From the NCBI GenBank assembly GCA_028718845.1, contig JAQULA010000009.1:1-20228 (forward strand): a DNA stretch of 20,228 bases. Direction: 5' to 3'. This document shows positions 13,752 to 20,228 of the stretch, piece by piece (positions within the stretch are counted from its first letter, which is position 1; every line of letters begins with the position of its first letter). Under the pieces are notes generated by a model that made no database searches, was not told the origin of the DNA, and saw only the letters and a program-made list of their open reading frames with translations. A program made the position numbers and the translations under genes. The DNA is from Candidatus Omnitrophota bacterium. GTDB lineage: Bacteria > Omnitrophota > Gorgyraeia > B26-G9.

Positions 13752-13779
13752 GTTATAAAAAGTTATCAATGGTTATCAA
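13752..13779 (-). promoter_or_regulatory. promoter-like hexamers within the tsaD decamer array
   Basis: Minus-strand TTGATA (13779-13774), 16-bp spacer, TATAAC (13757-13752), the same hexamers and spacing as in the repeat before trkH. The tsaD ATG follows 14 bp later. Confidence 0.35.
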
Positions 13780-13858
13780 TAGTTGCTAAAATTGTATTGC
13801 GTCGTGAGTATTGAGTTCTTGCCTTTACTCCTCGCTAAACGCTATCCGCTATTCGCTG
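13752..13858 (-). repeat. composite tandem repeat region upstream of tsaD
   Basis: Read on the minus strand: four GCGNNTA-type heptamers (13858-13831; CGCTA or CGCTG at 13833, 13840, 13847 and 13854 on the plus strand), an AGTAAAG linker, four ACTCAAT/ACGCAAT-type heptamers (13823-13796), then decamers with GTTA/GTTG on the plus strand at 13752, 13762, 13772 and 13782. The heptamer and decamer part matches 2046-2102 before trkH; the GCG part matches 3810-3837 after trkH. The stop codon of the deacetylase gene lies inside the GCG array. Confidence 0.75.
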
Positions 13859-14982
13859 TTTTTTAAATCCGACAAGAATACAAACGTAAATCCTTCATTC
13901 TTAAGTTTTGGTATCAGGTCCCGGAGTGTTTCCAGGGTTAGCGGCCGCGCGTGGCCGATAACAATAACCTGCCCTTTTTCCCGGGCGATATTTTTGGTCT
14001 TGTCCATCTGGCTGCCGATCGATTCCCGCGTCTCGCTGTTATCCAGAAAAACATCACGCCGCAGGAAAGGGACCCCGGATTCCCGGGCGGTGGTTTCGGC
14101 CACCGAGGCATTGCTGGTATAGCTGTCGAGAAAATAAAGATTATCCCGTTTCAATTCCGTCATGAGCCGGCGCATCAGGCGTTCATCTTCCGTCGCCAGC
14201 GAGCCCATGTGATTGTTGATGCCGCTGATTCCCGGCAGACTGCGCATATCATTGCGCATAATATCCAAAGTTTCTTCCTCGGACATCGCGGTAAGTATAG
14301 TATTTTTCTCCAATGATTGTCCGGCGGCGTTATGCGGTTCCAGCGGGAGATGGAGAATATATTCCTGACCGGCGTTTCGCAGGCTCACGGCGATTTCCTG
14401 TGAATAGGGCAGCTTCGGGAGGATTGCGTAAGTTATGGGAATGCCTAAAGCGAGCGCGGCTGCCGGCAGATCGCGGTTATAGCCCCAGTCATCCAGTACC
14501 AGGGCGATTTTACCGGTTTTTTCTTTACCGGGTTTTTCTGCTTCCCCGGGCTTCTTTTCCGCGAGGATTTTTTGGCGCAGGGTAAGCCGGTACAGCGTTA
14601 ATTGCCGCAGGCAGAATTCAATGCTGAGGATCTGTTCCTGCTTATCGCGTGATTTTTGGATTTTTCCGATCCCCATCGGCGCAGTGGTTTTGCTTTCGGT
14701 GATGGCTTTTTGCAGTCCGGACAGGTTTATTGCCGGGGGCACCCGGAATTCACGTTCGATATATTCCATGCGGGTTGTTCCGCTGCGCAGCGCCCGTCGT
14801 TTTGTTCCCTGCAGCATCCGGGAGTTAATGCCGTTGCGTTCCAGAAGTGTCTGTATCGCCGTATCACACTGCCGGGTAATCGCCGTGTTATCCCGGCCGC
14901 GGTTAGCTAATAAGCCGGCAATACCGGCGGCAATAATAATGCATCCGGCAATAATCGATAGAATTATTTTTTGTTTGCGCAT
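13849..14982 (-). CDS. divergent polysaccharide deacetylase (YibQ family)
   Basis: 377 residues: an N-terminal signal anchor (about 4-26), a helical and charged region to about 150, then a YibQ-type divergent deacetylase domain (about 158-375) with KIALVLDDWGYN, ITYAILPKLPYS, ILHLPLEP, INNHMGSLATED, LDSYTSN and VIVIGHARP. The DD, HLPLEP and NNHMGS segments correspond to the metal-site motifs of NodB-like folds, although activity in this branch is mostly unproven. It lies next to a CtpA-type protease, a frequent pairing in envelope loci. No ribosome binding site is evident at the ATG. The last codons (N-S-E-stop) are written by the heptamer repeat array. Confidence 0.85.
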   Translation of the reverse strand: MRKQKIILSIIAGCIIIAAGIAGLLANRGRDNTAITRQCDTAIQTLLERNGINSRMLQGTKRRALRSGTTRMEYIEREFRVPPAINLSGLQKAITESKTTAPMGIGKIQKSRDKQEQILSIEFCLRQLTLYRLTLRQKILAEKKPGEAEKPGKEKTGKIALVLDDWGYNRDLPAAALALGIPITYAILPKLPYSQEIAVSLRNAGQEYILHLPLEPHNAAGQSLEKNTILTAMSEEETLDIMRNDMRSLPGISGINNHMGSLATEDERLMRRLMTELKRDNLYFLDSYTSNASVAETTARESGVPFLRRDVFLDNSETRESIGSQMDKTKNIAREKGQVIVIGHARPLTLETLRDLIPKLKNEGFTFVFLSDLKNSE

Positions 14983-14995
14983 GATTGTTAAGCGG

Positions 14996-15052
14996 GGTTA
15001 CCTGCGTATACCGAAGGACAACGCTTCCGGCGTAGGCCGGAAAAGCGTAACC
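14996..15052 (-). repeat. palindromic element between protease and deacetylase genes
   Basis: A stem of TTCCGGC and GCCGGAA around a 4-nt loop (GTAG at 15032-15035), extended by ACGC (15021-15024) and GCGT (15045-15048) across a 2-base bulge. Outer arms GGTTAC (14996-15001) and GTAACC (15047-15052) are also complementary. It includes a CGAAGGAC word shared with the heptamer arrays. It could stabilise the 3' end of the upstream message; no T-run. Confidence 0.5.
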
Positions 15053-15055
15053 GTA

Positions 15056-16411
15056 TTAATTGATTGTTTTCATGCCCTGGTATATTTTTATCCCCTGCAT
15101 GAGATTGACCGCGGCTCTGAGCTGATTATCGTCCTTCATGAGATCTTTTTTCTCCGGATCCGGGGCCGGAACCGGTTCTTCCGGTGACGGCGCCGGTTCT
15201 ACTGCGGCAGGTTCTTTATCCGTAGGGGTGTTATTGTTATTATTTTTTTCTTCCTGTTCTAATTTTTCAAATATGGTATTTTCTTTTTTAGGTTCCTTTT
15301 TAACTTCCTGTTTCGGTTCTTCCACTTCGACAACGATGTCCGGAGTGACCCCGGTTTCATGAATCGTCCGTCCGGAAGGGGTGTAGTATTTCGCCGTGGT
15401 TAAGCGTAACGCGGAACCGTCGCGCAGGGGGATAACGGTTTGTACCGATCCCTTTCCGAACGATTTTGTCCCTAAAATAACCCCGCGTTTATGGTCCTGG
15501 ATCGCGCCGGCAACGATTTCCGAAGCCGAGGCCGACCCGCCGTTTATCATGACGATAAGCGGAATGTCCTTGAAATGAGTTTTACCCGTGGCGCGATATT
15601 CGGCGTTCTGGTTGGGGTCCCGGCCCTTGGTGGAAACGATCAGTTTCCCGGTCGGCAAAAACTCGCTGACGGTTTCCACTGATGAGATCAGCAGACCGCC
15701 GGGATTATTGCGCAGGTCGAATATAAGGCTGTCCATGCCTTCTTTTTCCAGCATTGCCAGCGCTTCATCAAGGTCGTTTTTCGTTTTTTCCGAGAAATCG
15801 GTCAGCTTGATATAGCCGATCTTGTTTTCCAGTATTTCCGCTTTGCGCACGGATTTGATGTTGATGATGTCGCGGGTAATGACATAGTCCTTGAGTTCGT
15901 CCACGCCTTCACGCATGATCGTTAAAGTTACATCCGTGCCCGGTTTGCCGCGCATGTTCTTTACCGCGTCGGTCAGGTTCATGTCTCTGGTTATTTTTCC
16001 GTTGATTTTAATGATCCGGTCCAATGCCTTGAGCCCGACTTTATGCGCGGGCGTGCCGTCGAGAGGGGAAATAATGGTCAAAAGATCATCTTTGATCGTG
16101 ATTTCGATCCCCAGTCCGCCGAACTCTCCCACGGTTTCAACCTGCAGTTCATTATAGGTGTCCTGGTCCATGAACTGACTATAAGGGTCGAGGGAGGAGA
16201 GCATGCCTTTAAGCGCGCCGTAAATAATGTCCTTGGACGGGACCGTGTCGACGTATTCCATCTGGATGGCGCTTATAGCGTCGGAGAAAATCTCGATTTG
16301 ATTATACAGATCGTCTTTGGCGGCCTTCGGGCGTCCGCTCGCGGTATTATTCAGGATAAATATCAGGGAAAAGCCGAGTATGATAAACAAGGGAAGTTTT
16401 CTTAATCGCAT
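15056..16411 (-). CDS. ctpA: S41 family C-terminal processing protease (CtpA-like)
   Basis: Periplasmic or membrane-tethered serine protease that trims C termini or degrades envelope hydrolases. Layout of 451 residues: signal or anchor segment (7-22), N-terminal helical region, PDZ domain (about 90-175, GGLGIEI, then GKITRDMNLTDAV), S41 core (about 195-360). The Ser/Lys dyad is S295 in GGSASASEIV and K320 in GTKSFGKGSVQ, 25 apart as in Prc. After the core lies a low-complexity tail (about 365-430) of Glu/Lys, five Asn and Pro/Ala/Glu, then a short C-terminal helix. It starts 12 bp after gatB; its AAGGAGG overlaps the gatB stop codon, so translation is coupled. Confidence 0.92.
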   Translation of the reverse strand: MRLRKLPLFIILGFSLIFILNNTASGRPKAAKDDLYNQIEIFSDAISAIQMEYVDTVPSKDIIYGALKGMLSSLDPYSQFMDQDTYNELQVETVGEFGGLGIEITIKDDLLTIISPLDGTPAHKVGLKALDRIIKINGKITRDMNLTDAVKNMRGKPGTDVTLTIMREGVDELKDYVITRDIINIKSVRKAEILENKIGYIKLTDFSEKTKNDLDEALAMLEKEGMDSLIFDLRNNPGGLLISSVETVSEFLPTGKLIVSTKGRDPNQNAEYRATGKTHFKDIPLIVMINGGSASASEIVAGAIQDHKRGVILGTKSFGKGSVQTVIPLRDGSALRLTTAKYYTPSGRTIHETGVTPDIVVEVEEPKQEVKKEPKKENTIFEKLEQEEKNNNNNTPTDKEPAAVEPAPSPEEPVPAPDPEKKDLMKDDNQLRAAVNLMQGIKIYQGMKTIN

Positions 16412-16423
16412 GGTTAATCCTCC

Positions 16424-17860
16424 TTATGCGTTGCCGAGCAATTTTTTCTTGATCAGGGTGTTCACTATTTGCGGGTTTGCTTTGCCGCGCGTTTTTTGCA
16501 TGACCTGGCCGACCAGAAACATCAGGGCTTTATCTTTTCCGGTTTTGACCTCTTCAACCACTTTTTGCTGTTCCCGGATCACTTCGTCGATTATCGCTTC
16601 CAGGGCTTCGCTATCGGAGATCTGGCCGAGATTTTTTTCCTTGATGATCGTGGCCGCGTCTTTACCGCCGGTGAGCATGGCCGCCAGCACTTCTTTGGCG
16701 ATTTTGCCGCTGATCGTATTATTGTCGATTAATTGTACCATGGCGACCAGGTTTTTTACAGGCAATACTTCATCCAGCTTTTTTATGTTCACCTGGTTCG
16801 TGTTGATAAAATTCATGACATCGCCCATCAGCCAGTTGCAGATGATCTTCGGCATATGATATTGTTTTACCGTGTTTTCAAAATAAAGCGCGAGATATTT
16901 ATCGGCGCTGATGACCGAAGCGTCGTATTCGCTGAGTTTATACTCGGCCATGAAACGCGTTTTTTTCACCGCGGGCAGTTCCGGTAAGGCCTGTTTTGCC
17001 GCGGCGATCGTTTCATCGCTGATCGTGAAGGGGACAAGATCCGGCTCCGGGAAATAACGGTAATCATGCGCTTCTTCCTTGGAACGCATCGAAAATGTTT
17101 TTTGCTGTTCCTCGTTCCATAACCGGGTTTCCTGGGTAATGGCCCCGCCGTCGCGCAGCACCTGTTCCTGCCGGCCGATTTCGTAATTGAGCGCGTCGCG
17201 GACGCCTTTAAAGGAATTCATGTTTTTCACTTCGGTTTTTATGCCGAGGGCGGTTTGTCCCGCCGGACGCAGGGAAATATTGGCGTCGCAGCGCAGGCTG
17301 CCTTTTTCCATGTCGCAGTCCGATACCTCCAGATATTCCAGGATGTTCTTTAGCTGGGAGAGGTAGGCATAGGCCTCGGCCGCCGAGTTAATATCCGGCT
17401 CGGATACGATTTCCAGCAGCGGCATTCCGCAACGGTTAAAATCAACCAGGCTGCCGCCGGCGGTGTGAATTAATTTTCCCGCATCTTCCTCCATGTGCAC
17501 GCGTAAAATACGGATTGTTTTTTTTATCGCGTCGGCTTCGATGTTCAAACGTCCGTGGCCGGCCAGAGGCTGGTCGTATTGTGAAATCTGGTAATTTTTC
17601 GGCAAGTCCGGATAAAAATAATGCTTGCGGTCGAATTTCAAATAATTGGCCACCGTGCAATTCAAGGCCAGGGCGGTGCGGATAGCGTATTCAAGGAACT
17701 TTTCGTTGAGCACCGGTAATACCCCGGGCAGGCCCATGCATACCGGGCATACCTGTGTATTGGCCGGCATGCCGAACACCGTGCCGCATCCGCAAAACGC
17801 TTTTGAGCGGGTGTCCATTTGCACGTGAACTTCCAATCCGATTACCGGTTCGTAAGTCAT
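16424..17860 (-). CDS. gatB: aspartyl/glutamyl-tRNA amidotransferase subunit B
   Basis: Kinase and tRNA-binding subunit of GatCAB, which converts Glu-tRNA(Gln) and/or Asp-tRNA(Asn) to the amides. 478 residues: EPVIGLEVHVQ at the N terminus; a zinc site CGC (23-25) and CPVC (38-41); YFYPDLPKNYQISQYDQP; the HMEEDAGK kinase-type motif; VDFNRCGMPLLEIVSEPD; and a C-terminal YqeY-like tRNA-binding tail (about 330-478). AAGGGA precedes the ATG. The gene is separated from gatA by 171 bp of repeat DNA although the three gat genes belong to one complex. Its stop overlaps the ribosome binding site of the following protease gene. Confidence 0.96.
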   Translation of the reverse strand: MTYEPVIGLEVHVQMDTRSKAFCGCGTVFGMPANTQVCPVCMGLPGVLPVLNEKFLEYAIRTALALNCTVANYLKFDRKHYFYPDLPKNYQISQYDQPLAGHGRLNIEADAIKKTIRILRVHMEEDAGKLIHTAGGSLVDFNRCGMPLLEIVSEPDINSAAEAYAYLSQLKNILEYLEVSDCDMEKGSLRCDANISLRPAGQTALGIKTEVKNMNSFKGVRDALNYEIGRQEQVLRDGGAITQETRLWNEEQQKTFSMRSKEEAHDYRYFPEPDLVPFTISDETIAAAKQALPELPAVKKTRFMAEYKLSEYDASVISADKYLALYFENTVKQYHMPKIICNWLMGDVMNFINTNQVNIKKLDEVLPVKNLVAMVQLIDNNTISGKIAKEVLAAMLTGGKDAATIIKEKNLGQISDSEALEAIIDEVIREQQKVVEEVKTGKDKALMFLVGQVMQKTRGKANPQIVNTLIKKKLLGNA

Positions 17861-17871
17861 AATTATCCCTT

Positions 17872-18023
17872 AGTATTGCGTCTCGAGTCGTGCCTATTGC
17901 GTCTAAAAAATTTAAAGCCTGCGACTCGAAGCCCTTCTGTTTTTATTTCAAGAAATGTTTTACCGCCGTATAGTCCGTTATTCCAGTTTTTGACTCAATA
18001 CTCAATACGCACAACGCAATACT
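17872..18023 (-). repeat. inverted-repeat element between gatA and gatB
   Basis: Perfect 10-bp terminal inverted repeats AGTATTGCGT (17872-17881) and ACGCAATACT (18014-18023) bound 152 bp. The ends are heptamer arrays: ACTCAAT/ACGCAAT units in exact 7-bp register at 17993-18023 and their degenerate inverted counterpart at 17872-17903. An internal 8-bp inverted repeat TCGAGTCG/CGACTCGA lies at 17883-17890 and 17922-17929. No ORF of note inside and no obvious target-site duplication. Confidence 0.55.
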
Positions 18024-18031
18024 GTTAGGCG

Positions 18032-19492
18032 CTATTTTTGCGCCATTGCCGGCTTGCGTCTGTGCCAGTTAGTGCTTTGCTGATACGCGTGGGCGGCATT
18101 AAACAGTGTTTGTTCGTCAAACGGCTTACCTAAAATCTGCAGTCCCACCGGCAGGTTTTCCGGAGTAAACCCGCAGGGTATCGATAATGCCGGTATCCCG
18201 GCCAGATTCGCCGAAATAGTAAAAATATCCGAAAGATACATTGCCAGGGGATCGTCGGTCCGTTCTCCCAGTTTAAACGCTCCGGTCGGAGATGTCGGGG
18301 TCATGATGCAATCTACCCGGGCGAACGCTTTTTTGAAATCCTCGCCGATCTTTGTGCGGACCTTCAGCGCCTTGAGATAATAGGCGTCATAATAGCCGCT
18401 GGAAAGGGAATAAGTGCCGAGGATGATCCGGCGCAGCGCTTCTTGTCCGAATCCTTCGCCGCGGGTTTTCATATACATATCGATCAGGCCGCTGTCGCTG
18501 ACTTTTTCGCCTTTGGTTACGCGCAGTCCGTATTGCACGCCGTCAAAGCGGGCCAGGTTGGAGCTGGCCTCGCTGGGAGCGACAATATAGTAGGTAGCGA
18601 CCGCGTATTCGGTATGCGGCAGGTTTATTTCCTCGATCTGCGCGCCTAATTTTCTGAAAACCTCAATCGCCTGCATGACCGCGTTTTTCACTCCGTCTTC
18701 GATACCGGTAATAAAATATTCTTTGGGAATGCCGATTTTTAAACCTTTGACGTTTTCCCCCAATAACTGCAGATAATCCGGAACCGGGATGTTGACGCTG
18801 GTGGAATCTTTCGGGTCATACCCGCTGATCACGCTTGAAAGCAGGGCCGCGTCGCGCACGTCCAGCGTCAGCGGGCCGATTTGGTCCAGGCTGGAAGCGA
18901 ACGCGATCAGTCCGTAGCGGGACACCCGTCCGTAGGTCGGTTTCAACCCGACAACCCCGCATAAAGAAGCCGGCTGGCGGATCGATCCGCCGGTGTCTGA
19001 GCCCAGGGCCCAGGGCGCGAAACGGGCCGCTACCGCTGCCGCCGATCCGCCGCTTGAACCGCCGGGCGCGCGGGTTATGTCCCAGGGGTTGTGCGTCGGC
19101 CCGTACGCCGAGGTTTCGCAGGAAGAGCCGAAAGCAAATTCATCCATATTTACTTTTCCGAGGATGATCGCGCCTTCCTGTTCCAGCTTTTCGATAACCG
19201 TGGCATTATAAGGCGGACGGAAATCCTTTAAAATTTTCGAACCGCAGGTCGTCGGCTGTCCTTTAACGCAAAAATTGTCTTTAATGGCAATCGGGACGCC
19301 GCGCAACCGCCCGGTTTTTATTTTTTCCGCTTTTTTCAGCACCGCTTCCGGATCGCAGTGCACAAACGCGTGAATGTTTTTGTCCAAGGCCGCAATGCGT
19401 TTAAGATACGCCGCGGCGATGTCGACCGGGTAAATATCACCCTTGCCGACCATCGTGGATAATTCATAGGCGCTGTATTGAGTTAGTTCCAT
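18032..19492 (-). CDS. gatA: aspartyl/glutamyl-tRNA amidotransferase subunit A
   Basis: Glutaminase-type amidase subunit of GatCAB, releasing ammonia for transamidation. The amidase-signature triad is K71 (PIAIKDNFCVKG), cis-S146 (RAPGGSSGGS) and S170 (GSDTGGSIRQPAS), with the standard spacings of 75 and 24. From the chosen ATG at 19492 it has 486 residues, the usual length. A longer in-frame start at 19570 would run back through the end of gatC and is rejected. The start lies 10 bp after the gatC stop. The C terminus (about 470-486) is basic. Confidence 0.95.
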   Translation of the reverse strand: MELTQYSAYELSTMVGKGDIYPVDIAAAYLKRIAALDKNIHAFVHCDPEAVLKKAEKIKTGRLRGVPIAIKDNFCVKGQPTTCGSKILKDFRPPYNATVIEKLEQEGAIILGKVNMDEFAFGSSCETSAYGPTHNPWDITRAPGGSSGGSAAAVAARFAPWALGSDTGGSIRQPASLCGVVGLKPTYGRVSRYGLIAFASSLDQIGPLTLDVRDAALLSSVISGYDPKDSTSVNIPVPDYLQLLGENVKGLKIGIPKEYFITGIEDGVKNAVMQAIEVFRKLGAQIEEINLPHTEYAVATYYIVAPSEASSNLARFDGVQYGLRVTKGEKVSDSGLIDMYMKTRGEGFGQEALRRIILGTYSLSSGYYDAYYLKALKVRTKIGEDFKKAFARVDCIMTPTSPTGAFKLGERTDDPLAMYLSDIFTISANLAGIPALSIPCGFTPENLPVGLQILGKPFDEQTLFNAAHAYQQSTNWHRRKPAMAQK

Positions 19493-19502
19493 AGCCTGCT
19501 CT

Positions 19503-19787
19503 TTAGATAATTTTCGGTACTTTAAAATGCCCGTTTTCCTGTTCCGGAGCGTTACTAAGGGCTTCTTCATTGGACAACGACGCGGTGTTTTCGTCCGGAC
19601 GGAAAACGTTGCTGAGGCCCATCACGTGACTGGTCTGGGCGGTATCGTCGGTGTTGAGCTGATTAAGCTTTTCCATGTAACTGAGAATTTTGTCCAGCTG
19701 CGAGGTGAAGTGATCGAGATTTTTCTCATCCAGCCGTATCCGGGCTAACTTAGCCACATAGATTATTTTGTCTTTAGTGATGGACAT
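19503..19787 (-). CDS. gatC: aspartyl/glutamyl-tRNA amidotransferase subunit C
   Basis: Small belt subunit that wraps GatA and GatB and stabilises the complex. The 94 residues are of usual length with the family pattern: VAKLARIRLDEKNLDHFTSQLDKILSYMEKL at the N terminus, DTAQTSHVMGLSNVFRPDE in the middle and NAPEQENGHFKVPKII at the end. The ATG has AAGGA about 8 bases upstream and a strong promoter further up (19820-19849). First gene of the minus-strand run gatC-gatA-gatB-ctpA. Confidence 0.95.
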   Translation of the reverse strand: MSITKDKIIYVAKLARIRLDEKNLDHFTSQLDKILSYMEKLNQLNTDDTAQTSHVMGLSNVFRPDENTASLSNEEALSNAPEQENGHFKVPKII

Positions 19788-19819
19788 TGTATATTCCTTT
19801 ACATTTTTTGGGATACGTT

Positions 19820-19849
19820 AGTATAACACGAATAAAAGGGGGATGTCAA
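19820..19849 (-). promoter_or_regulatory. strong sigma70-type promoter of gatC
   Basis: Minus-strand TTGACA (19849-19844), 18-bp spacer, TATACT (19825-19820), about 32 bp upstream of the gatC ATG. Confidence 0.65.
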
Positions 19850-19861
19850 AGCGGTATTTCC

Positions 19862-19896
19862 CGAAGTCCGAAGGACGGGGGACGAAGGACGCAAAA
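19862..19896 (+). repeat. heptamer array CGAAGGA x5
   Basis: Five in-register 7-bp units starting at 19862, 19869, 19876, 19883 and 19890 (CGAAGTC, CGAAGGA and variants, last CGCAAAA). It lies between the divergent gatC and 20046 promoters. Weaker period-7 text (GTGAGAC, GCAGGGG, CGCAAGT) continues at about 19914-19934. The last two units match 3868-3881. Confidence 0.65.
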
Positions 19897-20010
19897 ACTT
19901 AGTTGCAACATCGTGAGACGCAGGGGCGCAAGTTAAAACCAGCAACGAGAACCGAAAAGTTTTTGACTGAAATTTTTATATCCGGGTGTTTTGGTAACCA
20001 GTTTTGTGAC

Positions 20011-20039
20011 TTGAAGCGGATAGTCATATTTGTTACAAT
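20011..20039 (+). promoter_or_regulatory. sigma70-type promoter of the right-edge gene
   Basis: TTGAAG (20011-20016), 17-bp spacer, TACAAT (20034-20039). The ATG begins 7 bp after the -10 hexamer, so the transcript may start at or beside the A of the start codon. Confidence 0.5.
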
Positions 20040-20045
20040 ACCACT

Positions 20046-20228
20046 ATGAGACTGCTTCCTTTAATAGGTTTATTGTTTATACTGCTGTTGGTGGTAAGCC
20101 TGGTTCAGGCCGAACCGAGCCCGGAATTGATCAGCCGGCTCAAAGAAGTGGTTATCTTCGAGATAAAATCGATGGAGCAGTGTGAAGAACACAGCGAGAA
20201 ATTCGGTTTGGCGATGCCGTACCACCGG
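20046..20228 (+). CDS. secreted protein of unknown function, 3'-truncated by window edge
   Basis: The first 61 residues are visible and open to the edge. They form a clear signal peptide (MRLLPLIGLLFILLLVVSL, cleavage probably after VQA at residue 22) and the start of a charged, helical mature region (SRLKEVVIFEIKSMEQCEEH). The family cannot be named from this fragment. There is no Shine-Dalgarno sequence before the ATG; the promoter lies so close that leaderless translation is plausible. It diverges from gatC across a 258-bp gap containing heptamer repeats. Confidence 0.65.
   Translation, partial: MRLLPLIGLLFILLLVVSLVQAEPSPELISRLKEVVIFEIKSMEQCEEHSEKFGLAMPYHR

Noticed and set aside
13752..13790. 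DnaA boxes or replication origin in the TTATCAA-containing decamers
   Set aside because: The units do not match the TTATNCACA consensus and no dnaA, dnaN or other origin-linked gene is nearby.
13752..13858. CRISPR array
   Set aside because: Units are 7 or 10 bp with no spacers, and there are no cas genes.
18032..19570. Longer gatA start at 19570
   Set aside because: It would overlap gatC by 68 bp and add 26 residues outside the family; the ATG at 19492 gives standard triad numbering and follows the gatC stop.

Overview
The window reads as a bacterial chromosome segment of about 50% GC, probably from an uncultured anaerobic or microaerophilic diderm. Signs of an outer membrane are an OmpA-type lipoprotein with a lipobox, a peptidoglycan-binding protein with a signal peptide, and a Tat system. 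The siroheme-dependent (Ahb) heme branch points to an anaerobic lifestyle, and GatCAB points to indirect Gln/Asn-tRNA charging. The overall gene style recalls Omnitrophota (OP3), but that is an impression and no rRNA is present to test it.

Plus strand, 1-3.9 kb: the 3' part of a PtsI-like PEP-utilising enzyme, a structured 315-bp gap, a YggT-family membrane protein and a TrkH/KtrB potassium transporter with an extra N-terminal membrane domain. Plus strand, 3.9-10.6 kb: one tightly packed run, hemB, ahbC, two siroheme decarboxylase subunits, hemL, tatA, tatC, a second tatA and an RlmI-type rRNA methyltransferase. It makes tetrapyrrole precursors (HemL, HemB) and carries three components of the siroheme-to-heme route, next to the translocase that exports folded cofactor proteins. 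AhbD, HemA, HemC and the siroheme-forming enzymes are not in the window.

Minus strand, 12.4-10.6 kb: an envelope operon (peptidoglycan-binding protein, OmpA-like lipoprotein, membrane-anchored coiled-coil protein) ending 7 bp from the stop of rlmI. Next to it, with its own strong promoter and ribosome binding site, is a 27-residue very basic protein. Minus strand, 19.8-12.7 kb: gatC, gatA, gatB, a CtpA-type S41 protease, a divergent polysaccharide deacetylase and tsaD. At the right edge a plus-strand secreted protein begins.

The most unusual feature is the intergenic DNA. Several gaps consist largely of short tandem arrays with strict 7-bp period (units of the types GCGNNTA, ACTCAAT/ACGCAAT, CGAAGGA, AAAAGTN) and of 10-bp units (TTGATAAC-containing). 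Two gaps, before trkH and before tsaD, share the same composite order and near-identical sequence in the same orientation relative to the downstream gene. A third forms an inverted-repeat element between gatA and gatB. Some arrays run into coding sequence or coincide with promoter-like hexamers. This is the best candidate in the window for something not well described.
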